From: Sphingomonas kaistensis
GTDB lineage: Bacteria; Pseudomonadota; Alphaproteobacteria; Sphingomonadales; Sphingomonadaceae
Direction: 5' to 3'
Assembly: GCF_036884275.1 (NCBI RefSeq)
Contig: NZ_CP145607.1
Span: forward strand, 1,227,001 to 1,291,000
DNA length: 64,000 nt
The position numbers and the translations under genes were made by a program. The notes under the pieces are model-generated. The model saw only the letters and a list, made by a program, of their open reading frames with translations, made no database searches and was not told the origin of the DNA. Of the stretch, positions 56,738-64,000 are shown piece by piece; the stretch's first letter is position 1; each line of letters begins with the position of its first letter.

Positions 56738-57319
56738 GTGCGGGCAAGACAGGACGTGAACGCGGGCGAGGGCCAGGACAGGCCGAACCGGCGGCGCGAA
56801 CGGCGCGCGCGGCCCCTCGATCAGCCGGCGTTGCAGGAGCTCGCCTTCGGCTATGTTGCCCGCTTCGCCACCAGCCGGGCCAAATTGTCCTCTTATCTGT
56901 CGCGCAAGCTTCGCGAGCGGGGATGGAGCGGCGACAAGGATCCGGACGTGGCGGCGGTGGTCGACAAGGTGGTCGGGCTCGGCTTCGTCGACGATGCCGC
57001 CTTTGCGGGCATGAAGGCGGCGAGCCTGACCCACCGCGGTTATGGCAGGGGGCGGGTCCGGCAGGCGCTTGCGGCCAGCGGGATCGGCGTCGAGGACGGC
57101 AGCGAAGCGCTTGCCCTGGCGGAAGATCAGCAGATGGCGGCCGCGCTGCGCTTCGCCCAGCGCCGGCGGATCGGCCCTTATGCGGAAACGCAAGGCGACA
57201 TGGCGGCGCGGCAAAAGGCGCTCGCCGCGATGCTGCGCGCCGGGCATCCGATGGACCTGGCCCGGCGGGTGGTCGGGGCGGCACCCGGCGATCTCGAAGG
57301 ATTGGCCGACGATTCCTAG
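56738..57319 (+). CDS. recX: RecX-family recombination regulator
   Basis: 193 residues from GTG 56738 behind AGAGGG. An Arg-rich start is followed by the RecX helical repeats: LQELAFGYVARFATSRAKLS, LSRKLRERGW, GLGFVDDAAFAG and HRGYGRGRVRQAL. RecX restrains RecA filaments. recA is not adjacent. A GTG at 56756 is an alternative start. Confidence 0.8.
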   Translation: MRARQDVNAGEGQDRPNRRRERRARPLDQPALQELAFGYVARFATSRAKLSSYLSRKLRERGWSGDKDPDVAAVVDKVVGLGFVDDAAFAGMKAASLTHRGYGRGRVRQALAASGIGVEDGSEALALAEDQQMAAALRFAQRRRIGPYAETQGDMAARQKALAAMLRAGHPMDLARRVVGAAPGDLEGLADDS

Positions 57320-57384
57320 AAAAGCGCAATCGTTATGGCCCTGTAACCTTTCAGATTGCGGTGAACGATGTTATAGGTGGCATC

Positions 57385-58002
57385 GTGCAACGTGAGTTCG
57401 CGTCGGTGTCGCAAGACCAATCTGGGCTGGATGGTTCTCCAGCCCCTTCCGCTCGTCCGGGCGATTCGCCGGCCGGGGGTTCGCTCGACAGTGCCGAAGG
57501 GCGCCGGGTTACCGGACGGATCAAGTGGTTCGACGCGACCCGCGGGTTCGGATTCATGGTCAGCGACGCGGTCGATGGCGACGTGCTGGTGCATTTTTCC
57601 ATTCTTCGCGACCATAACCGGCGCTCGCTCCCCGAAGGAGCGGTTGTGACTTGCGACGTGGTGCGGCAGGATCGCGGCCTGCAGGCGATCCGGGTAGTGG
57701 AGATCGATCTGGCGGAAGCGGTGGTGGCGCGAAGCCCCAGCGTGTCGTCGGAAGATCGCTCCAACCGGACCGCCCTGCTGGACGGCGCTGGGCCGTTCGA
57801 GCCGGTGGAGGTCAAGTGGTTCAATCGCGTCAAAGGCTATGGCTTCGTCAATCGGGTGGGCAGCCCGGACCAGGACATCTTCCTGCACATGGAAACGGTG
57901 CGCCGCACGGGGCTGAACGATCTGCAGCCGGGCGACACGCTGTCAGCGCGGATCGCCGAGGGGCGCAAGGGGCTGACCGCCGTCGACCTCCGCGCGGATT
58001 GA
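57385..58002 (+). CDS. Protein with two cold-shock domains
   Basis: 205 residues from GTG 57385 (behind AGGTGG; GTG 57361 is also possible). The first CSD has GRIKWFDATRGFGFMV and DVLVHFSIL; the second has VKWFNRVKGYGFVNR and DIFLHMETV. Both keep RNP1/RNP2 aromatic residues, so both should bind single-stranded nucleic acid. A Ser/Pro-rich N-terminal lead of about 40 residues precedes them. The stop overlaps the TTG of the next gene (TTGA). Confidence 0.85.
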   Translation: MQREFASVSQDQSGLDGSPAPSARPGDSPAGGSLDSAEGRRVTGRIKWFDATRGFGFMVSDAVDGDVLVHFSILRDHNRRSLPEGAVVTCDVVRQDRGLQAIRVVEIDLAEAVVARSPSVSSEDRSNRTALLDGAGPFEPVEVKWFNRVKGYGFVNRVGSPDQDIFLHMETVRRTGLNDLQPGDTLSARIAEGRKGLTAVDLRAD

Positions 58003-58496
58003 GCCGGCTTGCGCTGCTTCTCGCGCTTCCGCTGTCCTTGAGCGCCGCCGCCTGCCAGCCGACCGGCGGGGAAAGCCCCAAGCTCGAACGCTCGGTCGCC
58101 GGGCTCGAGCAGGTGCCGCTGACGGTGCGCACCGCCGCGGGCAAGGTGCATAATTTCACGGTCGAAGTGGCCGCTTCGCCCAAAGAACAGCAGATGGGCC
58201 TGATGAACCGGCAGAGCCTTGCGCCCGATCGGGGCATGATCTTTCCCCAGGACACGCCGCGGATGGCGAGCTTCTGGATGAAGAACACGCTGATCCCGCT
58301 CGACATCATCTTTGTCCGGACCGACGGCACCATCGTCAACATCGCTGAGAATACGGTTCCGCTGAGCTTCGACCCGGTCCCGTCGCTGGAACCCGTGGGC
58401 GCGGTGCTGGAGCTGGCCGGCGGGCGCACCGCCGAGCTTGGCATCAAGGCCGGCGACAAGGTCGAATGGGTGCACGGGTCGGCGCCGGCGCAGTAG
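57999..58496 (+). CDS. DUF192-family lipoprotein
   Basis: 165 residues from TTG 57999. The signal peptide has lipobox SAAAC; the mature DUF192 domain has SPKEQQMGLMNRQSL, GMIFPQDTPRMASFWMKNT and PLDIIFV. The fold is a small beta-barrel of unknown role, probably periplasmic. Translationally coupled to the cold-shock gene. Confidence 0.85.
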   Translation: MSRLALLLALPLSLSAAACQPTGGESPKLERSVAGLEQVPLTVRTAAGKVHNFTVEVAASPKEQQMGLMNRQSLAPDRGMIFPQDTPRMASFWMKNTLIPLDIIFVRTDGTIVNIAENTVPLSFDPVPSLEPVGAVLELAGGRTAELGIKAGDKVEWVHGSAPAQ

Positions 58497-58537
58497 CGCT
58501 TGCTCCAGCCCCGTCCGACCCGCTAGGGGCAGGCGCC

Positions 58538-58921
58538 ATGGGACTTTTGGCCAGCATCTTCACCTGGTGGAACGGCGCCACGCTCGGCACGTCGCTGTTC
58601 ACGCGCCGTCACGGCCGCGAGGTCGGGCGCGACGAGACGGGCAACGTCTATTTCCAGCACCGCAAGGACCCCGCCCGCCGGTGGGTGATCTACAACGGCT
58701 CGAACGATGCCAGCCGCACCCCGCCGCAGTGGCAGAGCTGGCTTCGCGGCCAGCTCGGCGACGTGCCGGACAAGTCGCTGCCGCCTGCGCGCAAGTTCCA
58801 GAAGCCGGGTCTGCCCAATCTGTCGGGCACCGACGGCACCTACCGCCCGGCGGGATCGCTGGCGCGTGGCGGCAAGCGGCCGGCGGCGACTGGCGACTAC
58901 CAGGCCTGGACCCCGGACTGA
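58538..58921 (+). CDS. NADH:ubiquinone oxidoreductase accessory subunit, NDUFA12 family
   Basis: 127 residues from ATG 58538. TLGTSLFTRRHGREVGRDETG and RRWVIYNG with PPQWQSWL match the NDUFA12/B17.2 accessory subunit of alphaproteobacterial and mitochondrial complex I. The nuo operon is elsewhere. Its stop overlaps the start region of the DUF2155 gene by close spacing. Confidence 0.9.
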   Translation: MGLLASIFTWWNGATLGTSLFTRRHGREVGRDETGNVYFQHRKDPARRWVIYNGSNDASRTPPQWQSWLRGQLGDVPDKSLPPARKFQKPGLPNLSGTDGTYRPAGSLARGGKRPAATGDYQAWTPD

Positions 58922-58922
58922 G

Positions 58923-59489
58923 GTGCTGACACGGCTTGCGGCGCTGGCGGCGATCGGCCTTACCGTGGCCGCCTGCGACCGGCTGCCCGGGCGGGGCGAG
59001 CAGCAGGCCGAGAAGGCCGCGGCGCCGACCAAGGCCGAGCCGCTGGCCCCCGGCACCACCCCGATGAACGAGCGTGTCGCGGTGCTCGGCATCCTCAACA
59101 AGCGCAACGGCATTTCGCGCGACATTCGGCTGAAGCCGGGGCAGGCCGTGCGGGTCGATGATCTGATCGTGCGGCTGCGGGCGTGCGAGACGACCCCGCC
59201 GTGGGAATTCGACCAGCTGACCGGTGCGTTCGTACAGGTCGACGTGCAGCAGCCCGAGGGCAGCTGGAACCGCGTCTTCTCAGGCTGGCTCTACAAGGAA
59301 AGCCCGTCGCTGAACGTGGTCGAGCACCGCGTCTACGACGTCTGGCCCAAGAGCTGCACGATGAGCTTCCCGGCCGCTTCCGACGAGGCCGGACCGCTGT
59401 CGGGCGACAGCAGCCCGTCCAACACTGTCCAGTCGGGCCGCGGCGGATCGAACGCGGAGCGCAATGCTTCGCCGAGTAATCCGACGTAG
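58923..59489 (+). CDS. DUF2155-family lipoprotein
   Basis: 188 residues from GTG 58923. The lipobox AAC is near residue 18. The DUF2155 core has AVLGILNKRNGISRDIRLK, LRACETTPPWE and FSGWLYKESPSLNVVEH, ending VYDVWPKSC. The Ser/Asn-rich tail (about 145-188) overlaps aat on the other strand by 157 bases. Role unknown; conserved next to NDUFA12 in alphaproteobacteria. Confidence 0.85.
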   Translation: MLTRLAALAAIGLTVAACDRLPGRGEQQAEKAAAPTKAEPLAPGTTPMNERVAVLGILNKRNGISRDIRLKPGQAVRVDDLIVRLRACETTPPWEFDQLTGAFVQVDVQQPEGSWNRVFSGWLYKESPSLNVVEHRVYDVWPKSCTMSFPAASDEAGPLSGDSSPSNTVQSGRGGSNAERNASPSNPT

Positions 59490-60022
59490 CGTTTGCGCGG
59501 CACTTCCACTGCGCCGAGCGAGGCGAGGTGGTCGGTCAGGAACTGGCAGTCGCACAGGATGAAGTGGCCGACCTTGAGCCGCGCCATTAGGAAGGCGAGC
59601 GCGACTTTGGACGCGTCGGTCGCGCGGCTGAACATGCTTTCGGCGAAGAAGGCGCGGCCGAGCACCACGCCATAGACACCGCCGACCAGCGCGCCGTCCA
59701 GCCAGACCTCGACCGAATGGGCTTGGGCGCGGGCGTGGAGGGCCAGCATCGCCGCTTCGATCGGGCCATTGATCCAGGTTTGCGGGCGGTCCGCGCAACC
59801 GAGCAGCACGGCGGCGAAATCGCGGTCAGCGGTGACGGTGAAGCGTCCCGAACGAAGCCGCTTGGCGAGGCTTCGCGAACAGTGAAAGAGCGGCGGCGGC
59901 AGGATGGCCCGCGAGCGCGGCTCGACCCAGAACAGCTCGTCGTTGGCGCGGTCGTCGGCCATCGGAAAGATGCCCGCCGCATAGCCGCGCAGGACGAGAT
60001 CAGGGTCGAGCGTCAGGCTCAT
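59333..60022 (-). CDS. aat: Leucyl/phenylalanyl-tRNA--protein transferase
   Basis: 229 residues. FPMADD and FWVEPRSRAILP near the N-terminus, then AHSVEVWLDGALVGGVYGVV and FAESMFSRATDASKVAL are diagnostic. It adds Leu or Phe to N-terminal Lys/Arg proteins for ClpS-ClpAP degradation. The last 52 residues are encoded opposite the DUF2155 tail. Confidence 0.95.
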   Translation of the reverse strand: MSLTLDPDLVLRGYAAGIFPMADDRANDELFWVEPRSRAILPPPLFHCSRSLAKRLRSGRFTVTADRDFAAVLLGCADRPQTWINGPIEAAMLALHARAQAHSVEVWLDGALVGGVYGVVLGRAFFAESMFSRATDASKVALAFLMARLKVGHFILCDCQFLTDHLASLGAVEVPRKRYVGLLGEALRSAFDPPRPDWTVLDGLLSPDSGPASSEAAGKLIVQLLGQTS

Positions 60023-60069
60023 GGGCGCAGGTGTAACGCGCCGCGCGCACGCGGGCTACCGGGAGGCGC

Positions 60070-61425
60070 TCAGGCCTCCCGTTGCTCTTCCAGCCAGCGC
60101 TCCAGCCACTTGATGGTATAGTCGCCGTTGGCGAACGCCGGCTCCTTCAGAATGCGCTGGTGGAGGGGGACGTTGGTCTTGGGCCCATCGACCACGAATT
60201 CCTCGAGCGCGCGGCGGAGGCGGCAGATGGCGGCGTCGCGGTCCTCGCCCCACACGATCAGCTTGCCGATCATGCTGTCGTAGTAAGGCGGCACCTTGTA
60301 GCCCGAATAGAGGCCGCTATCGACGCGGGTCTGGAAGCCGCCGGGGGCGACGAAGTTCTTTACGAGGCCGGGCGAGGGCGCGAAGGTTTCGGGATCCTCG
60401 GCGTTGATGCGGCACTCGATCGAGTGGCCCTTCAGCTCGACCTGATCCTGAGTCACCGATAGGCCGCGGCCTTCAGCGATGCGGAGCTGCTCGGCGACGA
60501 GGTCGAGGCCGCTGATCATTTCGGTCACCGGATGCTCGACCTGAAGCCGGGTATTCATCTCGATGAAGTAGAACTCGCCGTTCTCGTACAGGAACTCGAT
60601 GGTCCCCGCGCCGCGATAGCCCATGTCGGCCATCGCCTTGCGCACGCGCTCGCCCATCTCGGCGCGCTGGGCGGCGGAGACGACGGGCGAGGGCGCTTCT
60701 TCGATGACCTTCTGGTGACGGCGCTGGACCGAGCAGTCGCGCTCGCCAAGGTGGATCGCGCCGCCTTCGCCGTCGCCGAAGATCTGATATTCGATGTGCT
60801 TCGGGTCGCCGAGATATTTTTCCATGTAGACGGTGGGATCGCCGAACGCGGCATTCGCTTCCGACGAGGCCTGCGCCATCAGGGTCTCGAGCTGGTCGGG
60901 CTCGGGCACCACCTTCATCCCGCGACCGCCACCGCCCGACGCCGCCTTGATCAGGACCGGATAACCGATCTCCTCGGCGATCGCCTTGGCTTCGTCGAGA
61001 TCGCTGATCGGGCCGGGCGAGCCCGGAACCAGCGGCAGGCCGAGCTTGGCGGCGGTGCGCTTTGCCTCGACCTTGTCGCCCATCACCCGGATATGCTCGG
61101 GCTTGGGCCCCACCCAGATGATGTTGTGCAGCTCCACGATCTCGGCGAACTGGGCGTTCTCCGAGAGGAAGCCGTAGCCCGGGTGAATCGCGTCGGCGTG
61201 GACGATCTCGGCTGCCGAGATGATGTTGGGGATGTTGAGATAGCTGTCGCGCGCGGCGGGCGGACCGATGCAGATGGCTTCGTCGGCGAGGCGCACGTGC
61301 ATGGCGTCGGCGTCAGCGGTGGAATGCACCGCGACCGTGCGAATGCCCTGCTCCTTGGCGGCGCGCAGGATTCGCAGCGCGATCTCGCCGCGGTTGGCGA
61401 TCAGCAGCTTGTTGATGGCGCGCAT
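60070..61425 (-). CDS. accC: Acetyl-CoA carboxylase, biotin carboxylase subunit
   Basis: 451 residues: N-terminal [19 protein letters not shown], the ATP-grasp lid [13 protein letters not shown], catalytic [18 protein letters not shown] and [13 protein letters not shown]. It carboxylates biotin on AccB. It is 2 bases downstream of accB. Confidence 0.98.
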   Translation of the reverse strand: MRAINKLLIANRGEIALRILRAAKEQGIRTVAVHSTADADAMHVRLADEAICIGPPAARDSYLNIPNIISAAEIVHADAIHPGYGFLSENAQFAEIVELHNIIWVGPKPEHIRVMGDKVEAKRTAAKLGLPLVPGSPGPISDLDEAKAIAEEIGYPVLIKAASGGGGRGMKVVPEPDQLETLMAQASSEANAAFGDPTVYMEKYLGDPKHIEYQIFGDGEGGAIHLGERDCSVQRRHQKVIEEAPSPVVSAAQRAEMGERVRKAMADMGYRGAGTIEFLYENGEFYFIEMNTRLQVEHPVTEMISGLDLVAEQLRIAEGRGLSVTQDQVELKGHSIECRINAEDPETFAPSPGLVKNFVAPGGFQTRVDSGLYSGYKVPPYYDSMIGKLIVWGEDRDAAICRLRRALEEFVVDGPKTNVPLHQRILKEPAFANGDYTIKWLERWLEEQREA

Positions 61426-61427
61426 GG

Positions 61428-61904
61428 TTATTCGATGACCACCAGCGGCTGGTCGAATTCGACCGGCTGCGCATTGGCGACCATCAACTGGGTGATCTTG
61501 CCGGCGCGCGGGGCGGAGATCGGGTTCATCACCTTCATCGCTTCGACGATCAGGATGGTGTCGCCCTGCTTCACCGTGTCGCCGACGCTGACGAAATTGG
61601 CGGCGCCGGGTTCGGCGGCGAGATAGCAGGTGCCGACCATCGGCGAGCGAACGACGTCGCCGGCAGGCTCGAGCGCCGCGGCGGGCGCAGAGTCAGCCGA
61701 CGCGGTCGGCGCGGCGGCCATCGCCTGCGGCGCGGCGACCACATGCTGCACCGGGGCAGCAGAGACCGTCAGTTCGCGGCGAACGCGGATCTTGCGATCG
61801 CCGTCCTCGACCTCGATCTCGGACAATTCATTGGCACTCAAGAGTTCGGCAAGTTCGCGAACCAGACCGGCATCGATGCGCATCTGCTTTTGCTCGTCAG
61901 ACAT
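61428..61904 (-). CDS. accB: Biotin carboxyl carrier protein of acetyl-CoA carboxylase
   Basis: 158 residues from ATG 61904. The N-terminal helical part contacts AccC, an Ala/Pro-rich linker follows (about 60-85), and the biotinyl domain has Lys124 in [10 protein letters not shown]. The operon aroQ-accB-accC is conserved in proteobacteria. Confidence 0.97.
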   Translation of the reverse strand: MSDEQKQMRIDAGLVRELAELLSANELSEIEVEDGDRKIRVRRELTVSAAPVQHVVAAPQAMAAAPTASADSAPAAALEPAGDVVRSPMVGTCYLAAEPGAANFVSVGDTVKQGDTILIVEAMKVMNPISAPRAGKITQLMVANAQPVEFDQPLVVIE

Positions 61905-61939
61905 TGAAAAATTCCTGTAATCTGTCGCCGCGCGCTCTG

Positions 61940-62371
61940 TCAGAGCCGGGCCGCTGCGTCCAGTGCCAGCGTGTAGGAGCCGGCGCCGAAGCCGCTGATC
62001 GAACCAACGCACACGGAGGCGATCAGGCTGCGATGGCGGAAGCGTTCGCGGGCGTGGGGGTTACTGAGATGAACCTCGATTACCCGCGTCGGGATCGCGC
62101 TGACCGCGTCGCGCAGCGCGACCGAGGTGTGGGTCAGGCCGCCCGCGTTGAGGAGCACGGCGTGGGCGCCCGTATCCGCCGCTTCGTGCAGCCAGTCGAT
62201 GAGGTGACCCTCGTGATTCGACTGGCGAACGTCGATCTCCACCCCGAGCGTCGCGGCCTGGTCGTGCAGGCGTCCGGCGATGTCGTCGAGTGTGTCGGTG
62301 CCGTAGACCTCCGGCTCGCGGGTGCCGAGGCGATTGAGGTTGGGGCCGTTCAGGACAAGGATCTTGCGCAT
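61940..62371 (-). CDS. aroQ: 3-dehydroquinate dehydratase, type II
   Basis: 143 residues from ATG 62371. ILVLNGPNLNRLGTREPEVYG, QSNHEGHLIDWLHEA, NAGGLTHTSVALRDA and EVHLSNPHARE contain the catalytic Tyr, Arg, Asn and His set. Third shikimate step, so this is a second aromatic-pathway gene in the window. Same strand as accBC. Confidence 0.97.
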   Translation of the reverse strand: MRKILVLNGPNLNRLGTREPEVYGTDTLDDIAGRLHDQAATLGVEIDVRQSNHEGHLIDWLHEAADTGAHAVLLNAGGLTHTSVALRDAVSAIPTRVIEVHLSNPHARERFRHRSLIASVCVGSISGFGAGSYTLALDAAARL

Positions 62372-62410
62372 TGCGGCAGCCTCATCCGCCACCTAGATGC
62401 GCTAAGTCAA

Positions 62411-62629
62411 ATGAGCGAAACCGAAACACACAGCATCACCGTCAATGGCGAGCATCGCCGGGTGGCGGCCGGGACCACCGTTGCGGGCCTGGTCGGAGAG
62501 CTCGGCCTCGATCCGGCGCGGGTCGCGGTGGAGCGTAATCTCGAGATCGTGCCGCGCTCGACGCTGGCCGAGGTCAAGGTCGAGGACGGCGACGATTACG
62601 AGATCGTCCATTTTGTTGGAGGTGGTTGA
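62411..62629 (+). CDS. thiS: Sulfur carrier protein ThiS
   Basis: 72 residues, ubiquitin-like fold, from ATG 62411. [10 protein letters not shown] at the start, [12 protein letters not shown] in the middle and the C-terminal Gly-Gly (VGGG) that is thiocarboxylated. It delivers sulfur to ThiG for the thiazole ring of thiamine. Divergent from aroQ. Confidence 0.93.
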   Translation: MSETETHSITVNGEHRRVAAGTTVAGLVGELGLDPARVAVERNLEIVPRSTLAEVKVEDGDDYEIVHFVGGG

Positions 62630-62630
62630 A

Positions 62631-63422
62631 GTGAATGCGCCCGTGCAGATCGATAAGGACAGCTGGACCGTCGCGGGGCGGACGTTCACCTCGCGGCTGA
62701 TCGTCGGGACGGGCAAGTACAAGAGCCTCGAGCAGAATGCGGCGGCGGTGGCGGCGAGCGGGGCGGAGATCGTCACGGTGGCGGTGCGGCGGGTGAATCT
62801 CACCGATCCGAACGCGCCCAAGCTGACCGACTTCATCGATCCCAAGGTCACGACCTATCTGCCCAACACGGCGGGCTGCTTCACCGCCGAGGAAGCGATC
62901 CGCACGCTGCGCCTGGCGCGCGAGGCGGGGGGCTGGAAGCTGGTGAAGCTCGAGGTGCTGGCCGAGGCCAAGACGCTCTACCCCGACATGATCGAGACCG
63001 TCCGCGCGACCGAGCTTTTGACCAAGGAGGGGTTCGAGGTGATGGTTTATTGCACGGACGACCCGATCATGGCCCGGCGCTGCGAGGACGCGGGCGCGGT
63101 GGCGATCATGCCGCTGGGCGCACCGATCGGATCGGGGCTGGGAGTGCAGAACCCGGTAACCATTCGCCTGATCGTCGAAGGGGCCAAGGTACCGGTGCTG
63201 GTCGATGCCGGCGTCGGAACGGCGAGCGATGCGGCTTATGCGATGGAGCTTGGCTGCGACGGGGTGCTGATGAACACCGCCATCGCCGAGGCCAAGGACC
63301 CGATCCTGATGGCCCGCGCGATGAAGGCGGCGGTGGAGGGTGGGCGGTTGGCCTATCGCGCCGGGCGCATGGGCAAGCGGATGTATGCCGATCCGAGCAG
63401 TCCGTTGGCGGGGCTGATCTGA
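62631..63422 (+). CDS. thiG: Thiazole synthase ThiG
   Basis: 263 residues from GTG 62631 behind [26 protein letters not shown], Schiff-base Lys106 in [24 protein letters not shown] and [20 protein letters not shown] are all conserved. It starts one base after the thiS stop. ThiO/ThiH and other thi genes are outside the window. Confidence 0.97.
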   Translation: MNAPVQIDKDSWTVAGRTFTSRLIVGTGKYKSLEQNAAAVAASGAEIVTVAVRRVNLTDPNAPKLTDFIDPKVTTYLPNTAGCFTAEEAIRTLRLAREAGGWKLVKLEVLAEAKTLYPDMIETVRATELLTKEGFEVMVYCTDDPIMARRCEDAGAVAIMPLGAPIGSGLGVQNPVTIRLIVEGAKVPVLVDAGVGTASDAAYAMELGCDGVLMNTAIAEAKDPILMARAMKAAVEGGRLAYRAGRMGKRMYADPSSPLAGLI

Positions 63423-63887
63423 AGGTCACCTTGGCCGTTGGTGCCGGCGTTTGAGAATGCTGGCACGAACGGCGGGAAACCGGTATTTCTGTATCGCCGC
63501 CAAAGAGCCGTGGAACTCGTGAAGGCGTGCAGCAGACGAAACTCCACTTTTCAAGCTTCGATCTGAGACGAGAGCCCCAGTAAGAGAGCAGCACTTGCTA
63601 TCTTATCACGGCGCATTCGCCAGCGCTCTGGCCTTGATGCGAAATCGACCTCATCGGTCTTCGTAAAATCAGAAAAAAACCGCGTCGAGAGCGATGTTGA
63701 TCTGTGAAATCGTTTGAAATGTGTAAGAATGACACACTCTCTTCGGCATTCACTTTTGTTAGTATAAAATAGTACCAACCGGACCTCGCCGGTATTTCTT
63801 TCGGTAAAACGCCCAATTAAAGATCTCTTAACGATTCGGAGTTGCTCGCAACTTTGTTCCGTTGCCAACTCCTCAAGGGATCGAAAT
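63423..63887. other. AT-rich intergenic region
   Basis: 465 bases without a convincing gene. From about 63640 the composition turns clearly AT-rich compared with the rest of the window. It includes TATAAAAT at 63763-63770 (possible -10), a short ACCGG/CCGGT hairpin, and TTAACGATTC near 63827, which combines a TTAA half-site with a GANTC. A minus-strand open frame here (63551-63868) lacks coding character. It probably holds the promoter of the gene at 63888. Confidence 0.6.
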
Positions 63888-64000
63888 ATGCGATTTGCTT
63901 TCCTGGCTGCGACTGCGGCCCTGTTTTCTGCTGGCTCGGCGATGGCTCAGATCACTCCGGGCGAAAAGACCATCACCAATCTCAATTCTCCGTTTCCGGC
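63888..64000 (+). CDS. Secreted protein, N-terminal part only
   Basis: ATG 63888 after AAGGGA. Residues 1-21 (MRFAFLAATAALFSAGSAMA) form a clear signal peptide, followed by QITPGEKTITNLNSPFP at the window edge. The mature protein lies outside the window. The start resembles that of PEP-CTERM-type proteins, but this cannot be judged here. Confidence 0.65.
   Translation, partial: MRFAFLAATAALFSAGSAMAQITPGEKTITNLNSPFP

Noticed and set aside
63551..63868. 105-codon minus-strand frame in the AT-rich stretch
   Set aside because: Composition and codon use differ from real genes here, with no recognisable domain; it likely covers a promoter region of the gene at 63888.

Overview
The window looks like chromosomal DNA of a sphingomonad (Alphaproteobacteria, Sphingomonadales). 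It is GC-rich with strong third-position GC. The evidence is a CtrA-type cell-cycle regulator with a CtrA-like box upstream, a PEPxxWA-CTERM protein, an UrcA-family protein, an NDUFA12-type complex I accessory subunit, a DUF1476 F1-ATPase inhibitor homologue, a GrxD-BolA pair, and dispersed palindromic repeats of a type common in sphingomonad genomes. No phage, insertion sequence, CRISPR array or rRNA operon is visible.

Layout. 1-8.6 kb: the end of a methyltransferase, a PepSY membrane protein, an aldehyde dehydrogenase, a coupled ATP-grasp/flavin monooxygenase pair, the N-degron enzyme Bpt, a PEP-CTERM protein, ctrA with a regulatory upstream region, an RluA-type pseudouridine synthase and arfB. 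8.6-11.7 kb: a small accessory patch with a membrane protein, a six-repeat FG-GAP protein preceded by a decayed repeat, a secreted protein with a duplicated domain and a frameshifted secreted small gene. 11.8-28.5 kb: transport, lipase, nadA, a glycosyltransferase, grxD-bolA-DUF1476, fasciclin, a quinone oxidoreductase, succinyl-CoA:3-ketoacid CoA-transferase genes with an NTF2-like gene wedged between them, GST, SCP2, pgsA, an LplT-like MFS carrier and a GGDEF/EAL protein.

28.5-54 kb holds the transcription/translation block, nearly all on the minus strand: tRNA-Trp, secE, nusG, rplK, rplA, rplJ, rplL, rpoB, rpoC. The canonical bacterial order is kept, but the block is split into pieces by unrelated genes: a glycosyltransferase, a hydrolase, an RTX metalloprotease, a flavoprotein, a trp-related operon and a GT-C-like membrane protein. 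Between rplK/rplA and rplJ/rplL lies an aroF-trpE-trpG operon. In front of it I found a short leader gene with tandem Trp codons followed by a Rho-independent terminator and mutually exclusive stems, which is a classical ribosome-mediated attenuator. The rpoBC pair has its own long leader with a terminator-like hairpin and U-run.

54-64 kb: a sterol-desaturase-like enzyme whose 3' end runs into tRNA-Trp, a stand-alone fatty acyl-AMP ligase, recX, a double cold-shock-domain protein, DUF192, NDUFA12, DUF2155 overlapping aat, accC-accB-aroQ, thiS-thiG, an AT-rich intergenic stretch and the start of a secreted protein.

The strongest candidate for a noteworthy regulatory system is the trp attenuator controlling the first step of the shikimate pathway together with anthranilate synthase. 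The TrpE it controls carries a changed residue at the position of the classical tryptophan feedback serine.
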